The notes: generated by a model not told the origin, from the sequence alone. A DNA stretch of 64,000 bases from Enchytraeus crypticus (GCA_905160935.1 CAJHZI010000431.1:2636001-2700000), one strand, 5' to 3'; shown: positions 10,201-21,128, counted from the first letter of the stretch. Made by a program: numbers and translations.

Positions 10201-12309
10201 GCTGCCAGAAGGAAACTCGAGAAATATAAGGATTTGCCTTCAGTCTACGACTTCATGCCAATAGCAATTGAAACATTTGGCCCAACGAATGAAGCTGCCT
10301 CGGAGTTTATCAACATATTAGGTAGAAAAATTTCAGATATTACCGATGATAATCGTGAAACCTCTTTCTTGAGGCAAAGAATTTCAATGGCACTTCAGCG
10401 CTTTAATGCTGTCTGTTTTAGAGGATCGTTTTCTCATTCTGATGATCCTGCTTCTGAGGATAATGTGAATCCTACTACCTCTCATGGTTTACCTGTCTCG
10501 ATTGCTACAGCTGCTATGACCATAATTCTAGCTGATGCACCAGACGGAACCATGCCTTCAGATTTCGATTCCATTTCAAGCTCCTGTTTGTTTAATCCTT
10601 TGACAGCGCCACTTGAAACTTCTGAACCTTTCAATGGAGCACATCCACTGCTGTCTTCGATCTCTAATGATGCGTCATCATATGATTTAGAAGTGGTAGG
10701 TTCGAATGAGAAAGACAGAAACGATGTCGTAGCATATAACACGGACAGCTTTAACTCAGCTGCTACTGTTACAAAGAGAAGCAGACGAGGATCTCGCAGA
10801 TCTGTTCTTGACCTGACCATCGTTGAAGCTAAAGCAATGTGTGGAGAAATGGACAATTCGTCCAGTCGACAACTAAGGAAGCGTAAACCACATCCAGAAT
10901 CTAATGTTAATAGGATTTACGAGACTCATGACATGAGAAAACAGAAACCTACAAAGGCAATGAACTTCATAGTCACAGACCCTAAGACTAATGAAGGGCC
11001 TGAGGGAAAGATCCTAGAGAACTCATCGGCTGAAAAATCATCATTTTCAGCAATAAAATCGTCTGAATCAAGTAAGATCCTTATGTATGTTCACAGTTTT
11101 CTTCTTGAGTATCGTAACTCGGTGGCCATCAGTCCTCTCATAAATCTATCCTACATCCCTGGGATCTCATATGTCAAGGATCTGTACGGGTTCACCGGCT
11201 CTACTCTCGACACACCCGGTAAACCTTTGCATTGTTCTGCTTCCCACAATCATCAGATTGCTAATGGAGTGAGTTGGGTGGCGGGGCTGAAGAAGAAGAA
11301 AGTAGAAGTACTTATAGGTACGGCTATATGTCCGCGTTCTGCTGAAATTTGTGTCTTGGGTGGCAAATCACAAACAAATTTCAAACGTCGCGTGTTGTCG
11401 CCTGAAGTCCCTAAACTCTTTGAGCCCCTCAACATCGATGACATTGCATTACCTCGATGTTCTACATCATCAATAGGGAATATGTCGCTGTACAAACCTT
11501 CAGCTATCGCTTACGAAGTCAGCTACGACGTGGATTTGCTGATGCTGACCTCGAGAGTTCTGTGTAGTGGTAGTGTTTCGCCAGTATTGAACTGTAGTTT
11601 TGCCTCAGTGCAGAACTTCCATCACATTGCACTTCCATCACATCACGGCCGTCAGACACTTCATATGAAACAGAAGAAGAAGATGCAGTCGTGGAGGCCT
11701 CAGATTCAGCGGGTGCTTCATTTCAATCTCCAGAAGCAACAACAACATCAGAGCTTTGATCGACAGCATATCGGGTTTTCTGTGAGCTCACCAGGATCAT
11801 CTGGCTCCCTGCCTCCAACACACTCCTCGACCCACAAACCTCTGCGAGGGGCAGGGCCTCAGCTCTCGAGCCTGGCCACTGCGAGTGTTGACTCCCCAGT
11901 GAGGTGCCCCAAGTTCAGGGGACACCAGCCGCAGAACCCGATCAGCTCACCGGCTGGGTTGACCCCTCAGGTTCTTCTGCGTCCTGACACTGACACCTCT
12001 CAGCCGCCGCAAGATGGTTACGTTCAACCCACGGCTGACCTGCTCTCTCCGTTCTACGTCAACCATCCGTTCAGTCTGGAGATCAATGCTCTGATACAGC
12101 CTCTTGGTAGAGCTCAGTCTGCTCCCACGAGATCTGATCAGCAGCTGTTTGGTCTGCCACTGCTACATCAACAGCAGCCTCATGCTGCTGGAATGAGGCG
12201 GGAGCGCAGCAGTCAGCTGATTGGTGGGGAGCAATTTTCTATGATATCGGAGTTGGTGAAGAGCGAGACGGGAGGGAGATCTGAGTGCAGATCAGCCGAT
12301 ATCACATAG
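7267..12309 (+). CDS. Intact reverse transcriptase / restriction-like endonuclease ORF
   Basis: A single uninterrupted ORF of 1680 codons from ATG 7267. An in-frame TTG lies nine bases upstream but the ATG begins the Cys-rich segment. Order: Cys-rich N-terminus (Cys4, 12, 26, 31, 34); a linker with PRAGKRMNLSNAI; a reverse transcriptase core at about residues 300-680 with motif A KLDFKNAFN (Asp493), motif B QQGDPLGPLLF, motif C YLDD (574-577) and LLGAPL; a thumb; a Cys/His knuckle (CPCGSIVDSRGIHSLSC...RHH); then a PD-(D/E)XK-like nuclease with Pro936-Asp937 and Asp953 (KRPDG, 15 residues, WD). This arrangement is that of non-LTR retroelements with a restriction-like endonuclease (R2/NeSL style). 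Residues from about 1055 to the end match no domain I recognise. I see no target-site duplication or A-tail. It may be a young active element or a co-opted gene; the sequence alone cannot decide. Confidence 0.88.
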   Translation: MPNCAGRPFEPCPQARNDSSVKFSLCDLYLCPDCLEDRWPTSRNNETNTSKPYLIQANSKLYIEPVSNVNCLSQGTASVRRNKVSSFQDCSSVSPDSLPAVKHRTSGACSVCFSVHQICKETGAIRVHGKMSNRCPGSHFPPRPESILSLPIQDVNKNPHSTRISASPPEPILEPSSPLHNATSLLLHPTLPYNTIKHIPKAARPSCAKSLANILNKISNCPRDINDWSHLFNFGKDVLIAPPRAGKRMNLSNAIKKRSELFDCRKETALPKYKFNRSPGNSDKLYSLIRSKIEDGNMRAAVRLLCSDDAPAADNPDTLQNLKDKHPILSEVLPPAPDPFTTQSFQASENGILNAVRSFPAGSSAGPDGIRPQHILDLINDRVSGPILLPALTSFTNTLLNGECPDPIRKLLFGGRLIAIGKKDGGVRPIAIGYTWRRIAAKCANAHVSSKVASFLSPIQVGVGVSGGCEATVHAVRRFLTSLPEKFSVVKLDFKNAFNNVNRFQMLQEVYKYIPEIYKFCYSSYSATSHLKYNDHIIESMVGVQQGDPLGPLLFSLTIHPLLKSLICPLRVAYLDDVTLGGSEDSLSHDICNIMENGKVLGLELNLNKCEIVSPCPQTIRHPILQSFKMIPQDESSLLGAPLSFGIAMDKSLSTKIVDLELASSRLPLISRHDALTILRYSLSISKMLYTLRSSPCFNHPALIAFDNKLKECLSTMSNIALSDTQWSQATLPVKKGGLGIRQTSHVAPSAFISSYISTRPLQDSILGHFSSYHDVNFDLALSLWSERYNAVAPTGDKDKMQKFWDAAAIEKCFEQILNFQSDASDRARLLAVSSPRSSDWLHAFPISSCGLHLDDESVRVAIGFRLGARLCEPHTCPCGSIVDSRGIHSLSCKRSAGRASRHHNLNDIVWRALTKASIPSIKEPPGLFRSDGKRPDGLTLIPWQKGKCLAWDVTVSDTLANSYLHVTSSSAGGAAELAARRKLEKYKDLPSVYDFMPIAIETFGPTNEAASEFINILGRKISDITDDNRETSFLRQRISMALQRFNAVCFRGSFSHSDDPASEDNVNPTTSHGLPVSIATAAMTIILADAPDGTMPSDFDSISSSCLFNPLTAPLETSEPFNGAHPLLSSISNDASSYDLEVVGSNEKDRNDVVAYNTDSFNSAATVTKRSRRGSRRSVLDLTIVEAKAMCGEMDNSSSRQLRKRKPHPESNVNRIYETHDMRKQKPTKAMNFIVTDPKTNEGPEGKILENSSAEKSSFSAIKSSESSKILMYVHSFLLEYRNSVAISPLINLSYIPGISYVKDLYGFTGSTLDTPGKPLHCSASHNHQIANGVSWVAGLKKKKVEVLIGTAICPRSAEICVLGGKSQTNFKRRVLSPEVPKLFEPLNIDDIALPRCSTSSIGNMSLYKPSAIAYEVSYDVDLLMLTSRVLCSGSVSPVLNCSFASVQNFHHIALPSHHGRQTLHMKQKKKMQSWRPQIQRVLHFNLQKQQQHQSFDRQHIGFSVSSPGSSGSLPPTHSSTHKPLRGAGPQLSSLATASVDSPVRCPKFRGHQPQNPISSPAGLTPQVLLRPDTDTSQPPQDGYVQPTADLLSPFYVNHPFSLEINALIQPLGRAQSAPTRSDQQLFGLPLLHQQQPHAAGMRRERSSQLIGGEQFSMISELVKSETGGRSECRSADIT

Positions 12310-12406
12310 AAGATTTCAGAAAAACTTAAATACGGCGTATTTTCGCAGTGGAATGAGAACGATAGATGATATGTCTTGCAATTGCAAATTGCTTTTTTAT
12401 TTAAAA

Positions 12407-12412
12407 AATAAA
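12407..12412 (+). terminator. Poly(A) signal of the RT ORF
   Basis: AATAAA 98 bp after the stop codon of the reverse transcriptase ORF, in an AT-rich stretch. It is a normal distance for a 3' processing signal. Confidence 0.5.
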
Positions 12413-13687
12413 CTCATACTTATATATAAAAGCAAGTTGGCATACAAGCATAGCACTATCATTAATTAATAACGTTATGCATTCCATATAAATAACATTT
12501 TGTCGTTAATTTCACTTTTACATTTAATTAGGAAATATACAATTGTTATTAACTTTTTATCATGCAACTGGTTTTGTCTTTGTCCCCACTGTATGTTTTT
12601 GTTTATCTTACTTTAAAAATCTGTAAATATCGACCTGTTTTGCAAAGTTACTTTTCATTAACTATTAAATCATAAATTTCTCTTAAGAAATTCATTCACA
12701 GGCATGTCGTTCGAATAGGGTCAGCCTTTAGGGTTGGAATTTGGTTCGGATTCGAGCTGGGTGCCGCTTAAGACATATGGAGGCTGTCGTTATCCTCTAG
12801 CCTAGACGATACCTAATGGTTAGCCTTTTGGCCCATCCTGAGCTCTTTGATGTTGACCACTGAACGGCAAATGTTTGATATTTGTGTACCCTATTGTTTC
12901 ATATATTATCTCTTATCTCGATTTTTCTTACTATATTTATATTGAATGTTTACTGGCCTGACTGCGCATTACTGCATTATCGTCGTTATCGCGTGCGCTG
13001 CCATAAATGATTTATCAGTGTGTGCAACGTGTGATGATATGAAACTTGTGACAGCGGGTGTGGTACGACCAAAGTGCAGTACGGCCCAAAGTGTAGTAGT
13101 GGTTGTTTTAGTAAGCGTATTAGTATTAAGGAAATTTACTAAATCGATTTAACTGATATAGGCGTAGAGCTATTTAATAAATTGTAGTGTGCGATTAGCA
13201 ATTATTTCCTGTAATCTCCTATTCTTGTCTTTGTTAATTTTTGCCATAATGAACAAAGTTTCTATCTATTCACTTTGCATTAATTTTAATTTTTAATGAA
13301 ACGTTGATAGATCTCAAATTTGTCTTTCCAAATAGTTATCAATAAACTCTGAGGAGATGCAAAGCAAATATTTTTTGGGAATATTGGGAAGGTAGAGAGT
13401 TTAAAAATAAAAATTTACTGTTGCTTTCGTCTGCCCACATAATTGAAAGGAACTAAAATAATTTGTGCACTTACACTCAATAGTATCGATAATGGAAAAT
13501 AACTGGTGTAAGAATTTGGCATGCACAAGGTAAGTGTTCGATTTATCCAGTTATGCCAAATTTCGTTTCGAGCGTTGTTTGTGGAACAAATAAGGATAAG
13601 GAAGTAGCTGAAGACTGATTACATGTATTATTTCCCTTTTGAAAATGCAGGTTTTGACAGTTAACCTTATATACACAATATAAAACA
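12413..13687. other. Spacer between RT ORF and reductase
   Basis: Holds the reductase promoter region. 12710-12870 resembles a tRNA-type repeat (GGTTCGGATTCGAGC) but has no second copy I can confirm. A 68-codon ORF at 12946 has no support. Confidence 0.5.
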
Positions 13688-16493
13688 ATGTCAAGGTTTC
13701 TGAAACTGAGCAGTGGTTACAATATACCAACTGTTGGTCTGGGAACATGGCTGGTAGTATTCTATATTTAATTTTAATGATATTAAGCATATTAAAATCA
13801 TATTAACTTTAATATATTTATATATAATTTATTTTCCTGTGGCCTGAGCCATTTGCTCAATTTGTTTATTCATTTATTTCTTAATAAATAACTGCCTATG
13901 AAGCTGCTCATAGGAAAGCAAAGACTAATGTGATTCATTTGAATAACATAGGCCGTTGCTTTTCTATGAGCAGTTCCATAGGCACTTGAAGATCTAAATT
14001 TTCCATCTCTCGTTTCAATCCAATATTCAGGAGTTGCAACCAGCTTGTAAACCTCCTTTTCTTTAATCCACTTATCTTTGTACTGATTATCTGGATTTTA
14101 GAGTTTGCACAATGGAATTTTTTTGCTTGCCGGCTTAGATTTGTCTCAGTAGTTCTCAATGTTGTCATTATTGTTAGTATCACTCTAATTGTAGGAATGT
14201 TATGTCAATTTAATATAATTTAAATTATTTAATTATTCACTTAAGGTTATATTCATTGATATTCTAATTGGTTGAAAGGTGGTCAATCCGATACTGGATC
14301 GAATAAATTTATGTTAAGATTTTAAAAAATTAAATGTGTTCATTTGATTAATTGTTAGATAAAAATCAAATAGACAAAGCCGCTGTAATCTATTTAACTA
14401 ATCGTTATATTGTCTGTACAGTATGACTGCAACTAAATCTAACTTAATTTTCATATGCAATTTCTTTGATTGTTAAATTATATGTTGCTTATAACAAAAA
14501 TATTTGTCTAAAAATATGAATGATTTCTGTTTCTGTGCAGTCTAAGCCGGGAGAGGTGACAGCCGCTGTGGTTGCCGCTGTAGAAGCCGGATATCGTCAC
14601 ATCGACTGCGCATATGGATATGGCAATGAGGGAGAAGTGGGCGCAGGGCTGAAAGAAGTCATATCATCAGGGATTGTTAAACGTGATGAGCTCTTCATTA
14701 CTAGCAAGGTAAGTGGTCACTTAATCAAATCAAAGATCATTTTGTCATTGAATCAAGCCAGGTCATTTGGTCATTGTATCTATCAGGATGTTTTGGTCGT
14801 TTAATAAATCAAGGTCATTTGTAATTTAGTCAATCAAGATCATTTGATCATTATATCAATGAAGGTCATTTGATCATTTAATCTTTTTAAATTTGTTTAA
14901 AAAGAATTTTAAGCTTTTGTCCTTCAGATTGAAGTGGAATATTTATTTCAAACATTTTAGTTTATTTGGGGTTAATATCGTAAATGGAATGAAATGAAAA
15001 ATGGAAACTAAAAATCTAGAATTTAACAATATGCATTAGGCTTTATCTTTTGCAAAAACCGTAGCGCAGTTTCTATCAATGTCCTAAATTAATATAGAAT
15101 TAGTTGGCCAAATGTTCAATGTGTCCACCATGTACTCAAATGACTGCATTCACCAGCTGGGACCACTGATCAATTGTCAAGTCCATGTTGTTATTGCTTA
15201 CATTACGAAATGAAAGTCTACTCGGCATACCACAATCTTTTTAAAAACGGTAAGTCATACAAATACAATATTAGGTACACGTGTAGAAAAGATAATGGGC
15301 TACAAATAAATATAATTGATAGGACTCTCTGAAAAAAATTACTAAAGTTATTGGTCTTAGCCTTCAAAGTATTGTCATTTATTCTGGACCACCCTGTATA
15401 TATGTGTCATTTATTCTGGACCACCCTGTATGTGTCATTTATTCTGGATTACCCTGTATATATGTGTACTTTCATTCTGACACTGACTATAAAGTGCTGT
15501 ATTGTTCCCAAATGTAATTCAATTTAATGATTTTGGTTTGTTTTGTAGCTATGGAACACCAGACATCAGCCTGAAGATGTAAGACCAAGCCTAATGGAGA
15601 GTTTGAACATGCTAGGGCTTGAGTATCTAGACCTTTATCTAATTCACTGGCCTCACTGCTTTAAGGTTTGTTTTATGTTAAAAATTACAATATCATATAA
15701 AGAATTAGGTTTAGCAACTGTTTTCTTATAACAAATATGCTGCTAGATATGCTGTAGCCTGATTTTCAACCCGTGGTCTCCTGAGTATCAGAAATCTTGT
15801 TATAAATTTTATCGTTCAACCATTGCCATAGCTAAGATAATAATAAATTTTTTACTTAAAGTTGATTATAATGTGTAATTATGTGAGATTTAATCGTCAA
15901 ACTTCATATGTCATCCATTGTGTTTTATTGGAAATTATTTATCATGCTTAAAGACCTAGAACGTTAAATGGTTTTTTATATGTCTTTGATCTCTCGTTAT
16001 ATGTGTTTATCTTCTACGTAATTTGCTTTGATTAATACATTTTCATCCCTGTTGTAGCCTGACCTTTATGGTATCTTCTTTAAATAAAGAAATGAACATC
16101 AACTGTTGACTAATACTTGTTTCAAGTTGATAGATTAGTATTACGAAGTAATGAAAAGATAACTCGGTATTACTTTTGCTGCTGCAAATATGTTTATCGA
16201 TCACAAGTTGTACTTTTATTGTTTTTATCTTTCACACATGTAATGAATGAAACTATACTGTGGATTCTATGGCAGATGATGATGATGTAATGATGATGGG
16301 TGCACTTTGTTATGTGTTTTTTACAGTCAGGTCCTGAGATGTTCCCTAGAGACGATAAGGGTGATCTGATTTATGGAGATGTGCATTACATGGATACCTG
16401 GAGGGTATGTGTGAATCTGTGTAGTACACAAACTCAAATAAAAAAAGATTCTGACACAGAATTCATTAGTTTTGATTGGAATTAGCAAATTTC

Positions 16494-16544
<51 letters not shown>

Positions 16545-19500
16545 GTATATATATATACACATGTATATAGCAATATTTACGAATGATGTACTGACTAAAT
16601 TACTTCTTATTTGGCATTCAATTCTGCGCAAGAAATCACAGGCTAGTCTTATGGTACTGAAGAAATGATGCTAATGTTACACTATACTTTAGGCAAAAGA
16701 ACAACGTCCTATTGGATTTCTTGATAAGGAAATATCTTCAGGCTTCATATTGAATATTATTGTATGAAATTTCAAGTTGACTTCAAAAATATATTTAGTG
16801 TTTTTCTCATTGTGCTTTCAAGATGGGAAACTGTAGTTAAAATGCACTTTTTGCCTTTAGATTGAATTACGAAACAGTTTTTTCTCCCATGAACTATTAA
16901 GGCTTGGAATAATTTTATTGCAGTTGTTGATTCTATAGTTGTTGTTATTAATTGATTGAATGAATGGCTATATGTATTTGTGTATTCTTGTATTTCTGTA
17001 GGCTCTAGAAAAATGTGTGGATGAAGGCTTAATCAAGACCATAGGTCTGTCGAACTTCAATAGTGTTCAGATACAAGACGTGTTAGACAATGGGCGCATT
17101 AAACCAGCTGTGTTACAGGTAGTTAGACCACATTATAATTGCTAAGTGATGAAAATGATTTGGGAAACCTTTGTTATGTTTTAAAAGTTATTTTATATGA
17201 CACTTTTAAATATTTACAATGTAGTTTGAAGATCCTAGAATGAAGCGCATCTCCCCAAAGTGCTTCACATTTTGTATAGTACGGTTCAGTTGCCTTTGCT
17301 TTATGTTTTATCATTTTACAAAGCTCTATGTATGTTTTAAGTAATGTAACAACAACAACAATTAGAGTGCTACAGTCATCAATGACAACATCGAGCACTA
17401 TTGAGACAAAATCAAGCCGGCGAGCAAAAGAAGGTCCAGAAATGGTGCAAATTCCAAAATCCAGAAAATGTAGCTGTTAACTAGAGCATGCCTTAGTTAT
17501 TTTTTAATTTTGATTTAGTTTGATTTTTCTGTCTTCAGTAACCATAAGCTAAACTCTCCTTAGACAGGCTATGTAGTTTTACGCAGTTCTTTTGTCATAC
17601 ATTTTTCAGCCAGACATTTTGGATGACAAGCTATTTAATACTGCTGCTAAATGACTGTAAGGTCAACCTTGGAGAAAGAATATGATGGCAAAAATTAACC
17701 GATAAAAATGAAAGTTATGTGTCATGATTTATTTGCGTTGGTTTCTCTAGTTTCTGTCGTTTGCAAGCTCTAAGTGCATATTCCTACTCATATTACGACA
17801 AAAAAGTTCACTGTTAACTTTCCATTGACAGATGAAACTCTTTTGTAAGATAATGCATTTCACATTTCAAGTATAGCCCATAACTAAACAGTAGAACATC
17901 TGAGGTGGTTTTCCTATGTCACGTCTGAATTTTTTCTTTCAAACTCCCCACTTATCATTTCACTGTATTCTGTAACTTCTCAACTTAGGCTATTTTATTG
18001 TGATGTCTTTAATCCTGATTTTCCATAAACTTTTCATTTTATACTGTGTGAATGCTATCATTAGCTTAGTAGATACCAACTCTAGCACACTTCTTGAATA
18101 GAAAATGGATCGCAGCTCTATGTTACACTCGGTATTCCTCTGTATCCTCGTCTTAAATCAATGTTTGAGTGTAAACTCTGCTCGTGCCGTTTCAGGTTGA
18201 AGTCAATCCTTACTTTCAACAGGACAAGCTTGTTGAATTCTGTCAGAAGAGAAACATTGCCGTCACAGCATTCAGTTGCCTCGGATCACCACAAAGACCG
18301 TGGTATGTATTTATTTCAATCAGTTCTATATTGAATGATCGCAATCCATGAGACAAAAACCTTGGTATATATCTATTTCCATCGGTTCTATATTTAATGA
18401 TCGCAACCCATCAGGTAAAGATCGTGGTATGTATCTATTTCAATCAGTTCTATATTTAATGAACTCAATCCATTAGTCACTCAGCATTAATTAAGTCTGT
18501 CTCATTTGCTATAGTGTCATTATCTCTTTCTTTTGAAGGGCGAATTGTAACATTTCGATGTATCATGGCTGCTTCTTATATCTGGTCTATATTTGCAACT
18601 GAAATGTGCTACAGGGCTACTTGAAATCATTTGTTGTCTTGTGTTTTATTTCATTATCATGTTTTATAGTTACTAACCAGTTAGTAACAATATTTTTAAT
18701 TTTTCAGTAGATGACTATTAATGAATAGGAACTTTGTTAGTTATCATTTTTATTACTTATATTCTTTCTGTATTTGCAGTTGACGGTATTTTAATTTAAT
18801 ATTATACATTGAACCTTCACTTAAATATCCACATTCATATTGCGTTGAATTACATTGTTGTAATCTAATACTTCTTTATTGGTTTAGATTTATTTGTATT
18901 GTATTTTATCGGGTGGAGCCGGTGGCGAAGTCGGCAAGATATCTGATCGCAGATATATATGTGCAGGGTTCGGGTCTTGGGCTAGCCCATCACTGATATC
19001 GCTTGCGAGAGATGAAACTGACATTAACATCAGCTTTGCAGCTTTTAGGTGTAATATTAAGTAATTATGTCTCTTAATAGAGGTCATAGAAGGTAGAGTG
19101 GAAGGAAAAAGAGGCAGGGGCTGGCCGAGATTAGGTATGTTAGGTGATTTAAAGACCCACTCATATGTGGAAATGAAGAGGAAAGCGGAAGACAGAGAAG
19201 AGTGAAGGCTTTATATATCATGGACCTGCCAGTAGACAGTGCACCAAGAGAGAAGAGAGGTGTAATATATTGTACTGTATTTTATTTCGTTGCTGTTTCA
19301 GGGCTGACAAGTCTCAGCCTACGCAGCTAGAGGACCCAGTGATACAAGAGGTCAGTGGCAGATTGGGTAAAGCACCCGCTCAGATCATATTACGTTGGCT
19401 CCTACAGCGCAACATCGTTGCCATTCCAAAGAGTGTTACCAAGTCCAGGATCATAGATAACTTTCAGGTATTTTACCTCTCTGGTATACTAGCTTAATGC

Positions 19501-21128
19501 AGTGGCTTATAGAATAGTTTCAGGTATTTTATCTCTCTGCTGTATTAGCTTAATGCAGTGGCTTATAGAATAGTTTCAGGTATTTTAGCTTAATAGTTTG
19601 AAGAGTAGATAACTTTCAGGCATTTTAGCTTAGCATAAATAACTTGGAGCACAGATAACTTTCACGATTTACGATAGCATGATTAATATTGATTAATTAT
19701 CTATGCTATCATGTAGCATAGATAACTATCAATCTGTCTCTATAGTAAAATTACAAATTGGGTCAAATAAAATCTCAGCAGAGTAGAATGTGAAGATTTG
19801 AATACTATGAATATTTAGTATAACTGCCCATAATACTGATTGAAAGCTAGCCAGTTGACTTCGTACAAAGCATAGCATAGGCATTTCCACTTAGATGTAA
19901 TCTGCTTTGCTATAATTCTTATCATTAGTTGGTTTGTTCCATATGAGTGTATATCTTGTTGAGAGAATATTTGTATATCTCTCTTCCCGTAATAGTCAAT
20001 GGTATGTGCGTTGTATGTTCAGTATTAAATGACTTTTCTATAACGCCTACACTGCATATACTTTGTTTAGCTCGTAGATGTCATCTACTGTATTCTCATG
20101 CAAGTCTGTACATATAAATGATAAAATCTGAGACGGTTCTAATGTCTTTCGTGCTCTATTCTATGTATGTATTAGTTTAAGATAGAGCATGTTTTATGCA
20201 TGTTGTGATGACCTTCCTTTCCACTGTTTCCATCTCTTTCCGTAGGATTCTGCTTAGAAACTCGTGCTTTCGTTATGATTTGAACACGTGATCTGTCTTG
20301 GAGGATTGGCTTTGACCTTGGTATCATTCAGTTAAGATCGTAATTCAGTATTTTTCTGTATCTTTCTACATCTGCAGGTGTTTGACTTCGAGCTTTCCAA
20401 AGAGGACATGGAGAAGATGAAAACTGTAAACAGGAATCTAAGATCACTTGCTCCTACTCTAGAACGCGACGGGTTAGTGTTTCAGAGCATTTCTTAATTT
20501 CACTCGATCATGCATTTAAAAAAAATTTCTCCATGTTTAAATAGCCGTTAATCCATCTAGAATCCACACCAATGTCGGAAAGGGCTTTCAGCTGGTGAGC
20601 TCCTAGACTCCTGAAACTGCTACAAAATTTCCTATCCTGACCTTAGCTAAACTGGGATTCAAGGGAAGATAATGATGATGATGAATACACCCAGGCCCTT
20701 CTAAAACTTGTTCGGAGGCGTGTCAGTGACTGGGAGAGCACTGAATTTGAAGCCTGCACCTAGTGTTCCCCAGTCGGATAACTAGACGACACGCAACTAA
20801 CTGAGCCCATCTGTACCATAGCAACTCCTCAGCTCTTTATGAAACTATTTAATGATGATATAAGTGCTGACATGAAAATATAGCGTAACATATTGTGTAA
20901 TGTACATGTATGGTATATATTTTTGATGATTGAGTGATAAATTGATAATTATGTAATTGTTTGATTTTTTGTCTAGATTCATTGATTACTTCACTCATTC
21001 TTTCATTCACTTATTCATTATTTGATTGATTCATTGATATATTCTGTTATTTGTACTCGTTGTTTTGCAGAAAAATAGTGTTTCGTGACGGTGCCGCACT
21101 GCACTTTCCATTCCACATAGAATTCTAA
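13688..21128 (+). CDS. Aldo-keto reductase, AKR1A1-like, complete, nine exons
   Basis: Exons: 13688-13753, 14541-14708, 15549-15665, 16327-16404, 17002-17118, 18196-18302, 19302-19467, 20378-20472, 21071-21128. All junctions are GT-AG and every phase closes, giving 323 residues, the usual length of the family. The product should be a cytosolic NADPH-dependent (beta/alpha)8-barrel carbonyl reductase. Visible motifs: VGLGTW near the N-terminus; the first AKR signature with catalytic Asp44 and Tyr49 ([11 protein letters not shown]); Lys78 at the end of exon 2 (FITSK|LWNT); His111 in LIHWP; GLSNFN; and [14 protein letters not shown], which in the family binds the NADPH phosphate. The C-terminal [16 protein letters not shown] resembles aldehyde reductase AKR1A1. 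The residue that usually stacks on nicotinamide (Tyr in VTAYS) is Phe208 here. The start is the only ATG before the family's opening beta strand ([10 protein letters not shown]). Natural substrate is unknown. The donors of exons 6 and 7 are tandemly duplicated into the introns. Confidence 0.93.
14085..14195 (+). repeat. Dispersed repeat (GTGCTCGATGTTGTC family)
   Basis: Copy in reductase intron 1: GCTTGCCGGCTTAGATTTGT, CTCAGTAGTTCTCAATGTTG, TATCACTCTAATTGTAGG. Confidence 0.5.
15370..15480. repeat. Short tandem repeat in reductase intron 2
   Basis: GTCATTTATTCTGGACCACC plus CTGTATAT occurs about three times. The block resembles the terminus of a small DNA transposon; no transposase is readable, although minus-strand DNA at 15070-15190 hints at one ([13 protein letters not shown]). 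Confidence 0.5.
16494..16560. repeat. (AT)n microsatellite in reductase intron 4
   Basis: Plain AT run with a few TGTA interruptions, about 90 bp after exon 4. Confidence 0.95.
17341..17470 (-). repeat. Dispersed repeat (GTGCTCGATGTTGTC family)
   Basis: Reverse copy in reductase intron 5: plus strand AACAACAACAATTAGAGTGC, GACAACATCGAGCACTATTG, CAAGCCGGCGAGCAAAAGAA. Confidence 0.6.
18295..18485 (+). repeat. Triplicated donor of reductase exon 6
   Basis: Three 62-bp units each begin at the donor: CCGTG|GTATGT (18303), CCTTG|GTATAT (18365), TCGTG|GTATGT (18427), followed by TTCAATCAGTTCTATAT-like sequence. Confidence 0.85.
18910..19055 (+). mobile_element. tRNA-derived SINE, family 1
   Basis: A box TGGCGAAGTCGG (18923-18934) and B-box-like GGTTCGGGTCT (18967-18977) spaced as in tRNA genes. 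The 3' part GACATTAACATCAGCTTTGC recurs in the other copies. It lies in intron 6 of the reductase and is followed directly by a LINE tail fragment. Confidence 0.7.
19060..19260 (+). pseudogene. LINE 3' tail fragment in reductase intron 6
   Basis: DNA matches the 5240-5665 fragment in reverse: GGTCATAGAAGGTAGAGTGG, GAAATGAAGAGGAAAGCGGA, ATCATGGACCTGCCAGTAGA, then GAGA-rich sequence. Confidence 0.7.
19455..19640 (+). repeat. Multiplied donor of reductase exon 7
   Basis: TTTCAG|GTATTTTA occurs at 19468, 19524 and 19580 (56-bp period), then a fourth diverged site TTTCAG|GCATTTTA at 19620. Intervening AGCTTAATGCAGTGGCTTAT is shared. Confidence 0.85.
20560..20690 (+). repeat. ATG-tailed dispersed repeat in reductase intron 8
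   Basis: GCTGGTGAGCTCCTAGACTC, CTTAGCTAAACTGGGATTCA, then (GATGAT)n. Same family as 22215-22490. Confidence 0.55.

Noticed and set aside
7305-11495. Several minus-strand and shifted ORFs of 60-199 codons
   Set aside because: They are shadows of the reverse transcriptase ORF, whose catalytic motifs fix the frame.
12946-13152. 68-codon plus-strand ORF with a hydrophobic C-terminus
   Set aside because: Length is expected by chance in this AT-rich spacer, and there is no splice or homology cue.
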